A stretch of 64,000 nucleotides of DNA from a virus (IMGVR_UViG_3300015371_000004:1-64000), one strand, 5' to 3'; positions 9,243-17,221 are shown, numbered from the stretch's first letter. The notes: a model not told the origin generated them from the sequence alone. A program made the numbers and translations.

Positions 9243-9562
9243 GGCGTCCTCCCGATTAGCTTTTCCAGCAGCGCAGCGAACTTCAGCGGATACGGACCAT
9301 GCTGATCGAGCCAATCGCGCAGGGCAATTAATCCGTCCACCTCATCTGTCAGCGCCTTCTCGCGCTCGGCGGCTTGGCGGAGCATGGCGGCTGCGACTTG
9401 ATAATCCTGAACCTTATCGAGCCAATCGGCACGCGCCGTAATTTGCTCAGCCGTGTAGCGGGGCGCGGTCATCGCCTTGAGGTCCAGCGCGGCGTGTTCG
9501 CCAATCGCCGTCACCTTGCCGTCTTCATCAATCTCGATGATGTTTTCGTTGTGTTCGCTCAT
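9239..9562 (-). CDS. hypothetical protein, helical
   Basis: 107 aa. A short beta start (NIIEIDEDGKVTAIG) is followed by a long helical region (residues 35-100) with heptad-like spacing, probably a coiled coil. ATGA-type 4-bp overlaps on both sides place it in the small-gene operon. No function recognised. Confidence 0.6.
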   Translation of the reverse strand: MSEHNENIIEIDEDGKVTAIGEHAALDLKAMTAPRYTAEQITARADWLDKVQDYQVAAAMLRQAAEREKALTDEVDGLIALRDWLDQHGPYPLKFAALLEKLIGRTP

Positions 9563-9765
9563 CGCGTCTCGTCCTTCGTCTGGGGTGAGGCCGAACGCTT
9601 ACCTTTCATTCGTGCCGAGCGATCAAGTCGAATCCGGCGCTCGGTCACTTCACGGTTCAGCACGCGCAACACCTTATCGAATGCCCTGAGAATAGTGGCG
9701 TGACACTCGGCTTCCGCACGAGCGATGCGGCGTTGAGCGCCGCGGACATAATCACGATCACGCAT
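9559..9765 (-). CDS. small basic helical protein
   Basis: 68 aa. ATG at 9765 is preferred over 9810 because GAGAGGAG lies about 8 nt upstream. The protein is Arg-rich and helical throughout (RGAQRRIARAEAECHATILRAF), perhaps nucleic-acid binding or a small assembly factor. No family recognised. Confidence 0.55.
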   Translation of the reverse strand: MRDRDYVRGAQRRIARAEAECHATILRAFDKVLRVLNREVTERRIRLDRSARMKGKRSASPQTKDETR

Positions 9766-9806
9766 CGCTACGTCTCCTCTCGCTCGCCCGCAGTGAGGCC
9801 ATTCCG

Positions 9807-11570
9807 TCATCTGGTCACCGTAAAGACCGTCGACTTCGGGACCTTGAGAGGCTTGTCGGCGGGCCCTTTGACAAAGGGCAGAATGTAGATCAGCCGGTGC
9901 TCAGCCACCCCCGGATAGTACTGGTTCCGCCAGTGCCCGTTCACCACCCACCGGCAGGACCATTCGATCGGGTCGACCCCCGCCGGAGCCGGACCCCGAG
10001 GGCCACTCTGGACATCGAGCCGCCGGAGCTGGATCACCTTGACGTCGCCGGGCGGCGTCTGGAGCTTGTGCTCCCGGGTCAGCTGCTTCCGGCGGTGCCG
10101 CTCGACGTGGCCGTCACTGAACGACAGCACCCGCTGCTGCACCCACGTGCAGGCTGCCAGAAAGAACAGCGAGAACGACCGGATGGACGCCAGCGTTTCT
10201 GACAGGTCGGCCTTCTGGGTCAACGAGCCCTTTGCCGCGTTCGCATGGTATTCCTTTTCGCTCCGGGCCAGCGCGTCGGCGACGGTTTCGCCCGTGAACC
10301 AGCACCAGATCTGGACGGGCGTCGGCGCGTAGTCAATGAAGCCCTTCTCCGGGTAGCGCGCCATGACGAAGAGGCTGATCAGTAGGCGCTCTCTCGCCAC
10401 ATGATCGTCCATCACCGGGCGGGTCCCCGTTCCCCAGCTCCAGAGCAGGGCGCAGACCTCGTCGTTCTGCCACGTGGTCTTGACCGGAAGCGGGCCGGGG
10501 AAGTACCACCAGCCGGTGTGCCCGGGCGTCACCGATCGATTGAGGATCGACCCGAGTGGCAACGACTTGGCCGCCATCTGACAGGCGACCAGCGGTTCTT
10601 TGCCCCAGCTGTAGCACTCGGCCCGGCGCAGGATCCGCTGATCCTCCTCCGCAAAGTACTGGGCTTCGAAAGGCGAGGCGCCCGCCCCCTGCTGGTAGAT
10701 GCCCACCCCAATCTCTCCAAACCGGCGGGCGGCCCGGAACTGCATCTCCAAGGCCTCCATCCATGGCCGCTGCTTATCGAAGACCGGAGGATGCTGGTAG
10801 AGGCCGACGGGGGTCGGCTCGCCCCGGGCGGCAAGAATCTGCTTGAGGTGGAGGTCCGTTGCGACTTGGCGCAGGCCCAGCGTCAGGACCGTGTCCACCG
10901 AGTCGTCGTCAACCACCACCCGGGGCTGTCCCGGAATCGCGTTCAGGAGCGCCGTGCTCACGACGCCGACATCGCGTGGCCGCTTGGCATCCGCAGGCGC
11001 GGCCATCCACGCCATCCACTCCTTCAGCTGATCCAAGGTCAGGCCCGCACGCTTGGCCAGCTGGACCAGCCGGGAGGCCGTCATGTCGGCGCGCTTCTCG
11101 GTATCCTCCCCGGGCTCGAAGGGCGGCCCGAAGACATGCAGGCGGAACCGCTCGATCGCCGCATCGACGTCAGCCTTGGTCGAGTCGGACTGCTGCGGCC
11201 AGCGCCGGTCTCGAAAGTGCATCAGCTCGCGCTGCAGGTCGTCGGCCGTCGGGACCGCCGGGCGGTACGCGGCGGGCATGGCGGCGATCAGGCTTCGGGT
11301 TGTCTCTCCCAGCTGGTCCTGCCGCTCGGGCAGGGGCGGCCCTTCCATGAAGCGGTTCCAGTCGTCAAAGTCCTGCTCGGAGAGCTGGGCCTCGTAGGCC
11401 AGCGCCACGATCCGCGCCGGATGATCGTCATTCGCGTAGTCCAACAGCGCCTTGATCGCGCGCATGACCGTCAGCTGCTGCTCGGTCAGGTCGCGCTTGC
11501 GCTTCAGCTCCTGCAGCTCGTGTTGCAGACGCTTCAGCTTCCGGCGCGTGATCTGCTTCAGGGTTGACAT
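9807..11570 (-). CDS. large hypothetical protein with C-terminal HWRNQ-type domain
   Basis: 587 aa from ATG 11570 (a GTG 42 bases upstream is possible). The N-terminus is a basic coiled coil (residues 1-50), followed by a long helical body. The C-terminal 70 residues have the pattern W-V-V-x-GHWRNQ...R-x-I-Y-I-L-P-x-V-KGP. I recall 'GHWRNQ ... KGP' tails in conserved phage and actinobacterial proteins of unknown function and, less surely, in AcrVA2-like relatives. It is by far the largest gene in the early-type block. No enzymatic motif seen. Confidence 0.6.
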   Translation of the reverse strand: MSTLKQITRRKLKRLQHELQELKRKRDLTEQQLTVMRAIKALLDYANDDHPARIVALAYEAQLSEQDFDDWNRFMEGPPLPERQDQLGETTRSLIAAMPAAYRPAVPTADDLQRELMHFRDRRWPQQSDSTKADVDAAIERFRLHVFGPPFEPGEDTEKRADMTASRLVQLAKRAGLTLDQLKEWMAWMAAPADAKRPRDVGVVSTALLNAIPGQPRVVVDDDSVDTVLTLGLRQVATDLHLKQILAARGEPTPVGLYQHPPVFDKQRPWMEALEMQFRAARRFGEIGVGIYQQGAGASPFEAQYFAEEDQRILRRAECYSWGKEPLVACQMAAKSLPLGSILNRSVTPGHTGWWYFPGPLPVKTTWQNDEVCALLWSWGTGTRPVMDDHVARERLLISLFVMARYPEKGFIDYAPTPVQIWCWFTGETVADALARSEKEYHANAAKGSLTQKADLSETLASIRSFSLFFLAACTWVQQRVLSFSDGHVERHRRKQLTREHKLQTPPGDVKVIQLRRLDVQSGPRGPAPAGVDPIEWSCRWVVNGHWRNQYYPGVAEHRLIYILPFVKGPADKPLKVPKSTVFTVTR

Positions 11571-11764
11571 CGATGCAGGTCGTCCACGTCGAGCGATTCC
11601 GTTGGCCGCCACGACCCATCTCGGCCAGTCTTGAGGACTACGGCGTCCCGATCAAACTTCCGGCGCGCGCCGGTGGTCACCTCGGTCACCCAAACCACGT
11701 TGCGCCGACAGGCCGTGCATCGGGCCAGCTGCCGAGTATCCGGGTAGGTATCAATCAGGTCCAT
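11558..11764 (-). CDS. small zinc-ribbon-like protein
   Basis: 68 aa with CTAC near residue 17 and a single late Cys/His (HRC). It overlaps the 587-aa gene start by 13 bp and the metallopeptidase-like gene end by 14 bp, indicating translational coupling. Function unknown. Confidence 0.55.
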   Translation of the reverse strand: MDLIDTYPDTRQLARCTACRRNVVWVTEVTTGARRKFDRDAVVLKTGRDGSWRPTESLDVDDLHRCQP

Positions 11765-12317
11765 CGGTCGCTCGTTCGGGTAATACCCCGGGCCGGGCGG
11801 CGGCCTGCCGCTCGTAGCGGCGGACCTTGGTGGCCCACTTCTTCCGGAACGTCTGGGCCCGCTTCAGCCGGGTGTCGGCCTTGCGGAGCATGGTGACGGC
11901 GTGCTCGTGACGCCGCTCGACGAGGACCGCCTTCGGGGTGACGGCCTTGACCTTCCGCTCGACGACGAGCGCCGGGTCCTTGGCCCACGCGTAGCGCGGG
12001 TGGACGTCACCGGAGAAGTTCATGTAGTAGCCGGGCATCTGCCGGTGGTGCATCCCGCGGTTGTGCGCGAACTCGTGGCAGGCGGTCAGCACGAACTGGT
12101 AGACGTTGAACGCCACCGACGGCACCGTGATCTGGCTCCAGCGACCGCCATAGGTGCCCAGCCCGCCGCACCAGTCGGCGCTTCGGCTGCGGCGGCTGTA
12201 CTTGATCTCGACCACGAGGCGCTTGCGCTTCGGCGGGTCCAGCTCCATCTCGGCGCAGCGCTGGAGCAGGGGTCGAATCTGATCGGTCCGCCAATGGGTG
12301 TAGTTCCGGATTTTCAC
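11751..12317 (-). CDS. metzincin-motif putative zinc metallopeptidase
   Basis: 188 aa with the run ACHEFAHNRGMHH, which fits HExxHxxGxxH: two helix histidines, the catalytic Glu, then a Gly turn and third His. It lacks a signal peptide, so it would act inside the infected cell. After the motif comes a basic, helical C-terminal third. It sits among small zinc-binding genes in the early-type operon and overlaps its neighbours by 4 and 14 bp. Substrate unknown; an anti-host or SprT-like role is only a guess. Confidence 0.65.
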   Translation of the reverse strand: MKIRNYTHWRTDQIRPLLQRCAEMELDPPKRKRLVVEIKYSRRSRSADWCGGLGTYGGRWSQITVPSVAFNVYQFVLTACHEFAHNRGMHHRQMPGYYMNFSGDVHPRYAWAKDPALVVERKVKAVTPKAVLVERRHEHAVTMLRKADTRLKRAQTFRKKWATKVRRYERQAAARPGVLPERATDGPD

Positions 12318-12502
12318 GCGCCCTCCAAGACCGTCAGTCGAATGTCGCTGATCTCGGCCAAGGGAAACGCCGTGCCGTCCACGACGATCGCTTCGCGCGG
12401 GCGCAGCTCGCCGTTGAAGATGTAGTCCTGCGTCGTGATCGACCGCACCGGATGGAAATACTTGACTCCGTGGTACTCGAAGCTCAGCTCCAGCGTTTTC
12501 AT
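12314..12502 (-). CDS. small beta-rich hypothetical protein
   Basis: 62 aa from ATG 12502. Strand-rich (KTLELSFEYHGVKYFHPV, REAIVVDGTAFPL), probably a small SH3-like or OB-like barrel. ATGA overlaps at both ends. No family recognised. Confidence 0.6.
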   Translation of the reverse strand: MKTLELSFEYHGVKYFHPVRSITTQDYIFNGELRPREAIVVDGTAFPLAEISDIRLTVLEGA

Positions 12503-12744
12503 AGCACTGCTCCTCGTTTGTGGCCCAGATGGGTCTTCCCGCAGAACCCGCAGCGGAACGGCCCCATCTGGCTCCGTCGATGCTTCTCGCTGCCGTGGCC
12601 TCTGACCTTCTTCAGGTGTGCGCGCGCGTCGTCCTTGGACGCGTAAGCCGTCTTCCCCGTCGGGCAGCGGTCCTCGGGCAGAGCCAGCTTGCGGATCTCG
12701 CGCTCGCCTTTGGCGCCGAGCACGTCCTTGAGGGAGAAGGTCAC
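12499..12744 (-). CDS. zinc-ribbon protein
   Basis: 81 aa from GTG 12744, which overlaps the upstream stop by 4 bp (GTGA). The C-terminal half has CPTGKTAYASKDDARAHL, then FRCGFCGKTHLGH, a zinc-ribbon layout (C ... C-x2-C ... H) that I recall in many phage and actinobacterial small proteins. Role unknown, probably nucleic-acid or ribosome related. Confidence 0.65.
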   Translation of the reverse strand: MTFSLKDVLGAKGEREIRKLALPEDRCPTGKTAYASKDDARAHLKKVRGHGSEKHRRSQMGPFRCGFCGKTHLGHKRGAVL

Positions 12745-13025
12745 CGGCTCGCCCCAATCAGGCCGCGCTTCGCGAGCTTCCGGAGCGGCGGCAGGCCTTT
12801 GGCCTTCCGGGCCTCCGCCTTGGCCTTCTCGCGCTCCTTCCGCTTGCTCTCGATCGTCACCTCGCACGCCAGCTGGTAGGCGCGCTCGATGGTGACGGTG
12901 TGCGTCCTGCGGGTGCCGTGCGCCCGGAAGCCAAGGGTCCGGTTGGGGAGCATCGAGACGACGATCCCCTTCCGCTCGATGCCGTCCACTTTGCGGTGGA
13001 CGGGCTTCGTCAGTTTGGTGGCCAT
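12741..13025 (-). CDS. small basic hypothetical protein
   Basis: 94 aa from ATG 13025. The N-terminal beta part (GIVVSMLPNRTLGFRAHG) is followed by a strongly basic helix (residues 60-90, Lys/Arg-rich). This suggests a nucleic-acid-binding protein. One-base overlap with the upstream zinc protein. Confidence 0.6.
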   Translation of the reverse strand: MATKLTKPVHRKVDGIERKGIVVSMLPNRTLGFRAHGTRRTHTVTIERAYQLACEVTIESKRKEREKAKAEARKAKGLPPLRKLAKRGLIGASR

Positions 13026-13237
13026 TACAGCTCCTCCACGTAATCGCAATGCGGGCAGCTGATCGACACGTCGTAGACCCCGCCGCTCGGACAGCTCCTG
13101 AGGTGCAGGGTCTCCGGCTTCTCCGGGTAGCCGTTGTAGGCCAGCTCGAAGGACTTCCGGCACTGCGGGCAGACCATGTCGCGGAGCCGCTGGGGCTCGC
13201 AGGAGGATCTTCGAAGGAACACGGCTCCGGGTATCAT
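13025..13237 (-). CDS. two-CxxC zinc protein
   Basis: 70 aa; the ATG at 13237 overlaps the upstream stop (TGATG), favouring translational coupling over an internal ATG at 13177. CPQC and CPHC pairs are about 40 residues apart and would make one zinc ribbon. Function unknown. Confidence 0.6.
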   Translation of the reverse strand: MIPGAVFLRRSSCEPQRLRDMVCPQCRKSFELAYNGYPEKPETLHLRSCPSGGVYDVSISCPHCDYVEEL

Positions 13238-13512
13238 CACTTCACCAGCTTGAAGGCGATCCGGGCCATCAGGCCCACCGGCGCCTCCCGAAACTTTGCT
13301 TGATTCTCCGGCTTCAGCGCGTCGTAGACGGCGACGATCGCCGAGGCCGAGAAGAGGTCGACCATCACGCCGTCGACTTTGGCGTACTGGCGCCGCTCGA
13401 CGATCTGGCGGACGGCCGCGATCCGGTCGAGGCCCGTCGCCGGGTTGGTGACCACGGTGCCTGCCTTGCGCACCCGGGTCGGCTCACGTAATTTCTTCGC
13501 GACGTTCGACAC
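13237..13512 (-). CDS. hypothetical protein
   Basis: 91 aa from GTG with AGGAGG about 8 nt upstream (unusually good for a GTG start). The N-terminus is basic; the body is helical (FSASAIVAVYDALKPENQAKF) with a conserved-looking 'VDGVMVDLFSA' run. The layout resembles small phage accessory proteins. No function assigned. Confidence 0.6.
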   Translation of the reverse strand: MSNVAKKLREPTRVRKAGTVVTNPATGLDRIAAVRQIVERRQYAKVDGVMVDLFSASAIVAVYDALKPENQAKFREAPVGLMARIAFKLVK

Positions 13513-13525
13513 TTTTCGCCCTCCT

Positions 13526-13690
13526 CTAGGTAGTAATACCCCAAATCTGCAAGGCCTCCCGATACGACCGCAGCGGGGTCAGGCCGTCGTGCGATCGGAA
13601 CCGCCAGTACCAGCGCCGGAAGCGCTTCGAGCTGCGCTTGAGATCCCGGGCCAGCTCGACACGTATTGCCAGTCGGTTCGCCATGGTCAT
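13526..13690 (-). CDS. 54-aa basic hypothetical protein
   Basis: ATG 13690, overlapping the stop upstream by 4 bp. Highly basic and aromatic (RSSKRFRRWYWRFRSHDG). No family recognised. Confidence 0.5.
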   Translation of the reverse strand: MTMANRLAIRVELARDLKRSSKRFRRWYWRFRSHDGLTPLRSYREALQIWGITT

Positions 13691-13887
13691 CGCTCCTCGA
13701 TCCAGTAGAACCCCACCGCCCGGCGCTCCCATGCGCTGGGGATCTGTGCGAGGCACGCGGCCAGCGTCCGGAACCCGGACCAGTCGCCGAACTGGCAGAC
13801 GATCACGAAGTTGGATCGGTCCGGCGATCCGGCAGGCTCGCCCACCTTCCGCCACGCGCCCTCGATGAATTCGTAGATCACTCGCAT
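13687..13887 (-). CDS. 66-aa hypothetical protein
   Basis: ATG 13887 with GGAGG at about 9 nt. Small alpha/beta protein (MRVIYEFIEGAWRKVGEP; VIVCQFGDW). No function recognised. Confidence 0.55.
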   Translation of the reverse strand: MRVIYEFIEGAWRKVGEPAGSPDRSNFVIVCQFGDWSGFRTLAACLAQIPSAWERRAVGFYWIEER

Positions 13888-13899
13888 GTCACGCCTCCT

Positions 13900-14103
13900 T
13901 CACAGCTTGTCGGCCACGTCCGAGCGGAGCGTGGTGCAGGACTCCGCATGGTCTTCGGCGTCGGCCTTGTTCAACGTCTCCCCACACGAGGGGCACTCCC
14001 AGCGATTCCCGATCGCGGGGTCATTGTTGTAGTGACGCAGGGCCGTAAGAGCCGCGCGCTTGACCTCCCCACGAAACCCGTCGTTCGGACCGTTGTAGGG
14101 CAT
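13900..14103 (-). CDS. zinc-finger-like 67-aa protein
   Basis: CPSC near residue 37, then H-x3-C (HAESC) near residue 52 gives a C-x2-C ... H-x3-C finger. Short leader, likely part of the operon driven by the minus-strand promoter at 14.5 kb. Confidence 0.6.
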   Translation of the reverse strand: MPYNGPNDGFRGEVKRAALTALRHYNNDPAIGNRWECPSCGETLNKADAEDHAESCTTLRSDVADKL

Positions 14104-14104
14104 G

Positions 14105-14476
14105 TCAGTCCAACCTCGATCCGGCGTAGGCCTTGAGACCAGCCTCTCTCAGCACCTCGGCGAACGCGTTGGCGTAGGCCTCCTTGCGCGCCACCGATTG
14201 ATTGAACTCGCTCACCCAGATTTGGGTGCCGCCGCCATAAGCGGGGCTGCCCAGACCGGCTTTCTTCAGGTAGTTGGCGAACGGGCTGTTGCCCGGCCTG
14301 ACGGTCACCCACGCGAACCCACAGGCGCCCTCCGACACGTACCAGCTCCGGCCGCTCCCACCGGTCTCAGACACGACCATCGGGGTCGGCACGCTGGCCC
14401 CGGCCGCCGCCAACCCGGCCGCCCGGGCCTTGGCATACAGCGCCGAAAACTCAGCCATCCTCGAAACCTTACTCAT
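14105..14476 (-). CDS. conserved phage protein, first gene of minus early-type operon
   Basis: 123 aa. ATG 14476 with AAGGAGG at about 9 nt, only 24 nt below the -10 of the minus promoter. The segments CGFAWVTVRP...FANYLKKAG and IWVSEFNQSVARKEAYANAF...LREAGLKAYAGSRLD resemble a conserved protein I recall from unrelated phages and plasmids; no function is known to me. First in the operon, so likely made early and strongly. Confidence 0.65.
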   Translation of the reverse strand: MSKVSRMAEFSALYAKARAAGLAAAGASVPTPMVVSETGGSGRSWYVSEGACGFAWVTVRPGNSPFANYLKKAGLGSPAYGGGTQIWVSEFNQSVARKEAYANAFAEVLREAGLKAYAGSRLD

Positions 14477-14499
14477 GGCCTCAACCTCCTTACACTTAG

Positions 14500-14528
14500 T
14501 TAGACGTATGCAACGTCGAAAAAGTTCC
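14500..14528 (-). promoter_or_regulatory. ECF-type promoter P1
   Basis: Read on the minus strand: GGAACTT (14522-14528), 16-nt spacer, GTCTAA (14500-14505). Matches the sigma-E/AlgU-type layout. Fires toward the gene starting at 14476. Confidence 0.7.
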
Positions 14529-14530
14529 AA

Positions 14531-14544
14531 TTACAGTTTTGTAA
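14531..14544. promoter_or_regulatory. palindromic operator O1 (TTACA-N4-TGTAA)
   Basis: TTACAGTTTTGTAA, perfect 5-bp arms, 2 bp outside the -35 of P1. One of three sites of this type that lie between divergent promoters. Confidence 0.6.
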
Positions 14545-14553
14545 TGGTTCAGA

Positions 14554-14567
14554 TTACAATTCTGTAA
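14554..14567. promoter_or_regulatory. palindromic operator O2 (TTACA-N4-TGTAA)
   Basis: TTACAATTCTGTAA, perfect 5-bp arms, ends 3 bp before the -35 of P2. Centres of O1 and O2 are 23 bp apart, about two helical turns, which would suit cooperative binding. Confidence 0.6.
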
Positions 14568-14570
14568 GAT

Positions 14571-14599
14571 GGAACTTTTTGGCCCTGTCTTACGTCTAA
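14571..14599 (+). promoter_or_regulatory. ECF-type promoter P2
   Basis: GGAACTT (14571-14577), 16-nt spacer, GTCTAA (14594-14599), then the shared AATAGGTG flank. Drives the plus-strand block; start codon 22 nt downstream. Confidence 0.7.
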
Positions 14600-14620
14600 A
14601 TAGGTGCAAGGAGAATGGCG

Positions 14621-14926
14621 ATGGCAAGAGTCAGCCGGTTCCAAAAGTCACGGTTTGGGCATACCACCCCCACCTACCGCTGCCGCGTCTGTAAGCGCCT
14701 GACTCGAAACACGGGTGACGAAGGCGGCGTGACGCTGTGCCTGCACTGCTGGGAGCTGGCGGGCATCGAGAACACCATCAGCGACAACGGACTGGAGCTG
14801 GCCCGCGAATGGGGCTACGTCGAGACGGCCACCCGGCTGCTGAAAGAGCTGCGCGCCAAGGGCATCGACGTCGACACCGTGTGGGCGTCCCTGGTCGCTG
14901 AGCTGACACCCAAGGAGGCTGTATGA
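14621..14926 (+). CDS. two-CxxC zinc protein, first plus-strand early gene
   Basis: 101 aa. ATG 14621 is preferred over ATG 14615 because AAGGAG (14608-14613) is correctly spaced only for the former. YRCRVCKRLTR-x-TG and LCLHCWELAG-x-EN form a CxxC/CxxC zinc site, a pattern I recall in small proteins of many phages and plasmids. It lies directly behind promoter P2. Confidence 0.7.
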   Translation: MARVSRFQKSRFGHTTPTYRCRVCKRLTRNTGDEGGVTLCLHCWELAGIENTISDNGLELAREWGYVETATRLLKELRAKGIDVDTVWASLVAELTPKEAV

Positions 14927-15093
14927 CCGTTGTGAGAAGCAAGGCGCCGGGCACCCTCGGCAAGCGCGTGTTCTACCGCACCGTCGATACCACGACCCTG
15001 AAGGGGCTCCGGCTGGCTGAGCGGCTGCACACGAACGGCTGGAAGGTCGCGTGGAGCAGCTTCTGGACCGTCCGATTCTGGCGGTTCGCGTAG
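14923..15093 (+). CDS. 56-aa hypothetical protein
   Basis: ATG overlaps the stop upstream (ATGA); ends at TAG 15091-15093, abutting promoter P3. LRLAERLHTNGWKVAWSSFWTVRFWRF gives a helix then two short strands. No family recognised. Confidence 0.6.
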   Translation: MTVVRSKAPGTLGKRVFYRTVDTTTLKGLRLAERLHTNGWKVAWSSFWTVRFWRFA

Positions 15094-15122
15094 GGAACTT
15101 TTTGGACGTGAGATACGTCTAA
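15094..15122 (+). promoter_or_regulatory. ECF-type promoter P3
   Basis: GGAACTT (15094-15100), 16-nt spacer, GTCTAA (15117-15122), AATAAGTGG flank. No palindromic operator nearby, unlike P1/P2. Starts immediately after the upstream stop. Confidence 0.68.
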
Positions 15123-15138
15123 ATAAGTGGAGGGAGTC

Positions 15139-15783
15139 GTGACTGAGCTGCGAAAGGTGACCGGAAAGGCCCTGAAGGAGGCCATGCCCGCGTGGGCCAA
15201 GGCCCCGATGCTGGCCGAGTACGAGATCGACAAGTGCGACGGCATGACCGACTACTACGCGACGGCGACCACCCGGAGAGTCTTCCTCGGCTGGTCGAGT
15301 CACACGCGGGACCTCTTCCCTGAAATGCGGAAGGCGGCCCTGAAGTTCGCCGAGACCGCCTCGCTGGCCACGGCCCCCAAGAGCGCTGAGCACAAGGAGA
15401 AGTACTCCATGGGCGCCGGGTATTACCTCAAGGCCGAGGGCACCTACAGCACGGGCTGGTCGGTCAGCAAGGGCTACACCGGGATGCTCTACGACGAGAC
15501 GGAGTTCGAAGTGCCCGACGGCGTGACCCTGAACACGGGGGCGACCGCAGTGACGGTCCACGACGGCGCCGTGACGGCCGGTTCCGGGGGCGTGACGATG
15601 ACCCTGAACGCCGTGAAGGCGGGCGTCGAGCTGCGGTTCCCGAGTAAGCCGTCGGAGGCCGTGCGAACGACCCTGAAGGCGAACGGCTGGCGGTGGTCGA
15701 GGTTTTCGAGCTGCTGGTACAAGCGGGACACGCCGGAGGCGAGAGCGTTCGCCGCGGCGATCGTGGGAGAGGAGGCAGCGTAA
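15139..15783 (+). CDS. hypothetical protein with polyvalent-type C-terminal domain
   Basis: 214 aa from GTG 15139 (GGAGGGAG about 4 nt upstream); a GTG at 15127 would sit inside the ribosome site. The last 50 residues (VELRFPSKPSEAVRTTLKAN, then GWRWSRFSSCWYKRDTPEA) match a short domain I recall at the ends of phage and plasmid polyvalent proteins, where it is thought to bind nucleic acid or partners. The middle is a beta-rich stretch with many Thr/Gly/Val. Role unknown. Confidence 0.6.
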   Translation: MTELRKVTGKALKEAMPAWAKAPMLAEYEIDKCDGMTDYYATATTRRVFLGWSSHTRDLFPEMRKAALKFAETASLATAPKSAEHKEKYSMGAGYYLKAEGTYSTGWSVSKGYTGMLYDETEFEVPDGVTLNTGATAVTVHDGAVTAGSGGVTMTLNAVKAGVELRFPSKPSEAVRTTLKANGWRWSRFSSCWYKRDTPEARAFAAAIVGEEAA

Positions 15784-15998
15784 TGACTCGCTACGGAGCA
15801 CTACTCAGATTCAGGCCGGGGATCAGCCGAGCACAGGCGGTCGACGCGCTCCGCAAGCTGAACGGCCTTGTCGAGCTGGGCGGATCCTACCAGTCCCCGC
15901 CGGGCAGCACGCCCCGCTGGGTCGAGAACAATGACGCGAGCCAGCTGCTGCAGACCTACAACGACGAGCACGGCGGACCCGTTTGGTACATCCCCTGA
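15783..15998 (+). CDS. 71-aa hypothetical protein
   Basis: ATG overlaps the TAA upstream by one base (TAATG). Small alpha/beta fold (YGALLRFRPGISRAQAVDAL; GGPVWYIP). No function recognised. Confidence 0.6.
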   Translation: MTRYGALLRFRPGISRAQAVDALRKLNGLVELGGSYQSPPGSTPRWVENNDASQLLQTYNDEHGGPVWYIP

Positions 15999-16008
15999 AG
16001 GAGGGGCC

Positions 16009-16524
16009 ATGAGCGAGACACCGTTGGAACTGGGATTACTCGTGACGGAGCGGCAGGACGGGGACTACAAGCACATCGTGGCCCACCCGGTCACGGTCAA
16101 TGACGCGAACGAGATTCGGAATGCCAGCACCTTCAAGGGGCGGATGATCAAAGACCTGCAGGTCTACTCGCAGGCGGGGATCGCCGAGACCAGACCCTAC
16201 GGGTTCGCGGTCGAGTTCAAACCCCACAACGTGGACCTGACCGCGGCGAAGGCCATGGTCAAGACGCTGGCCTCCGTCGAGCGCGGCCTTGCCAAGCTGG
16301 ACGTCAAGTGGGGCTACGTGAACGGCTACGGCGAGTACGTCGCCCGGGTAGGCGAGGTCCTCGGCGCCACGAAGATCCTGTTCTACAGAGACCCCAGCAA
16401 CAGCAAGCACGGCTGGTCCTACGCCGACTGCGAGTTTCTGATCCTCCCGCTCGGCTCGGGCCGGAATCACATCGACTGGTTGATCGAGCAGTGGGCCAAG
16501 GCCCGCACAGGAGCCACCGTATGA
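16009..16524 (+). CDS. hypothetical protein, plus-strand operon
   Basis: 171 aa; AAGGAGG about 6 nt upstream of the ATG. Alpha/beta protein with GYVNGYGEYVARVGEVLG and ADCEFLILPLGSGRNHIDWL. No catalytic signature. ATGA overlap with the next gene. Confidence 0.6.
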   Translation: MSETPLELGLLVTERQDGDYKHIVAHPVTVNDANEIRNASTFKGRMIKDLQVYSQAGIAETRPYGFAVEFKPHNVDLTAAKAMVKTLASVERGLAKLDVKWGYVNGYGEYVARVGEVLGATKILFYRDPSNSKHGWSYADCEFLILPLGSGRNHIDWLIEQWAKARTGATV

Positions 16525-16976
16525 AGACCCTCTTCACCGCATCGCAATTCACCCCGACCGCCTACGACTCGGCCGAGCAGAAGGCGAAGTTCGCCACGCA
16601 GTTCGTGCGCTTCGTCGAAGCCGACTTCAAGCGGACCCTCTTCCCGAAGTGGTTCTACAAGGCGCTCTCGTGCACCTTCGGGCACATTGCCCACTACGAC
16701 CAGAACGGGTTCTATCACACGTGGTTCCGGGACACCCGGGCCAAGCTGGCCTTCCTTGACCGGACGCTGGAGTTTCCGCGCTACGGAGACCCGAAGTTCA
16801 CCTACTCCGACGTCGAGACCGTACTGGCCCGGTGGGTGGCGGAGTCCAAAAAGGCCGACTACTACCGCGGCCGACTGGCGTCGGAAACCGAGGCGGCTGA
16901 GCGCGCCGAGCTGGCGCGGCTGACGTTCAAGTACCAGAACCCGGACGGCACGACCAAGCCGGTGGGGTCCGTATGA
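16521..16976 (+). CDS. hypothetical protein, plus-strand operon
   Basis: 151 aa. Aromatic-rich N-terminal half (FPKWFYKALSCTFGHIAHYD), helical C-terminal half with many Ala/Glu/Arg. ATGA overlaps both sides. No family recognised. Confidence 0.6.
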   Translation: MKTLFTASQFTPTAYDSAEQKAKFATQFVRFVEADFKRTLFPKWFYKALSCTFGHIAHYDQNGFYHTWFRDTRAKLAFLDRTLEFPRYGDPKFTYSDVETVLARWVAESKKADYYRGRLASETEAAERAELARLTFKYQNPDGTTKPVGSV

Positions 16977-17221
16977 AGATCAAAGTGGTCGTCGTCAAGA
17001 ACCGCTTCGAGGCTGGCGCCTTTCCCGTCTTCGAGTCAACGCCGCTGGAGGTGAGCCTGTTCGACCAGACCGCCTTCAATGTCCTCGGCCAGCTGGCTGT
17101 GCAGATGGCCGAGGCTCTGTTCGAACAGGAAGGCCCGCTCGGACCGGGACTTGCCGCCCGCGTCTCCGAGATCAACGATCGGGGCCGCGAGATCCGGACG
17201 CTCGTGGAGTACCAGTCATGA
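16973..17221 (+). CDS. 82-aa hypothetical protein
   Basis: Starts with a beta strand (MKIKVVVVKNRF) and continues as an amphipathic helix (VLGQLAVQMAEALFEQEG). Its ending, E-I-N-D-R-G-R-E-I, resembles the end of the next gene (E-I-I-E-L-D-A-M-G-R-E-G), so the two may be diverged copies. Confidence 0.6.
   Translation: MKIKVVVVKNRFEAGAFPVFESTPLEVSLFDQTAFNVLGQLAVQMAEALFEQEGPLGPGLAARVSEINDRGREIRTLVEYQS

Noticed and set aside
9046-9245. Insertion sequence ends from the repeated start region
   Set aside because: Only an 18-nt direct repeat around two start codons; no transposase or inverted ends.
14477-14620. tRNA-like structure in the intergenic hub
   Set aside because: The repeats are simple divergent promoters and palindromes; no cloverleaf or T-loop is present.
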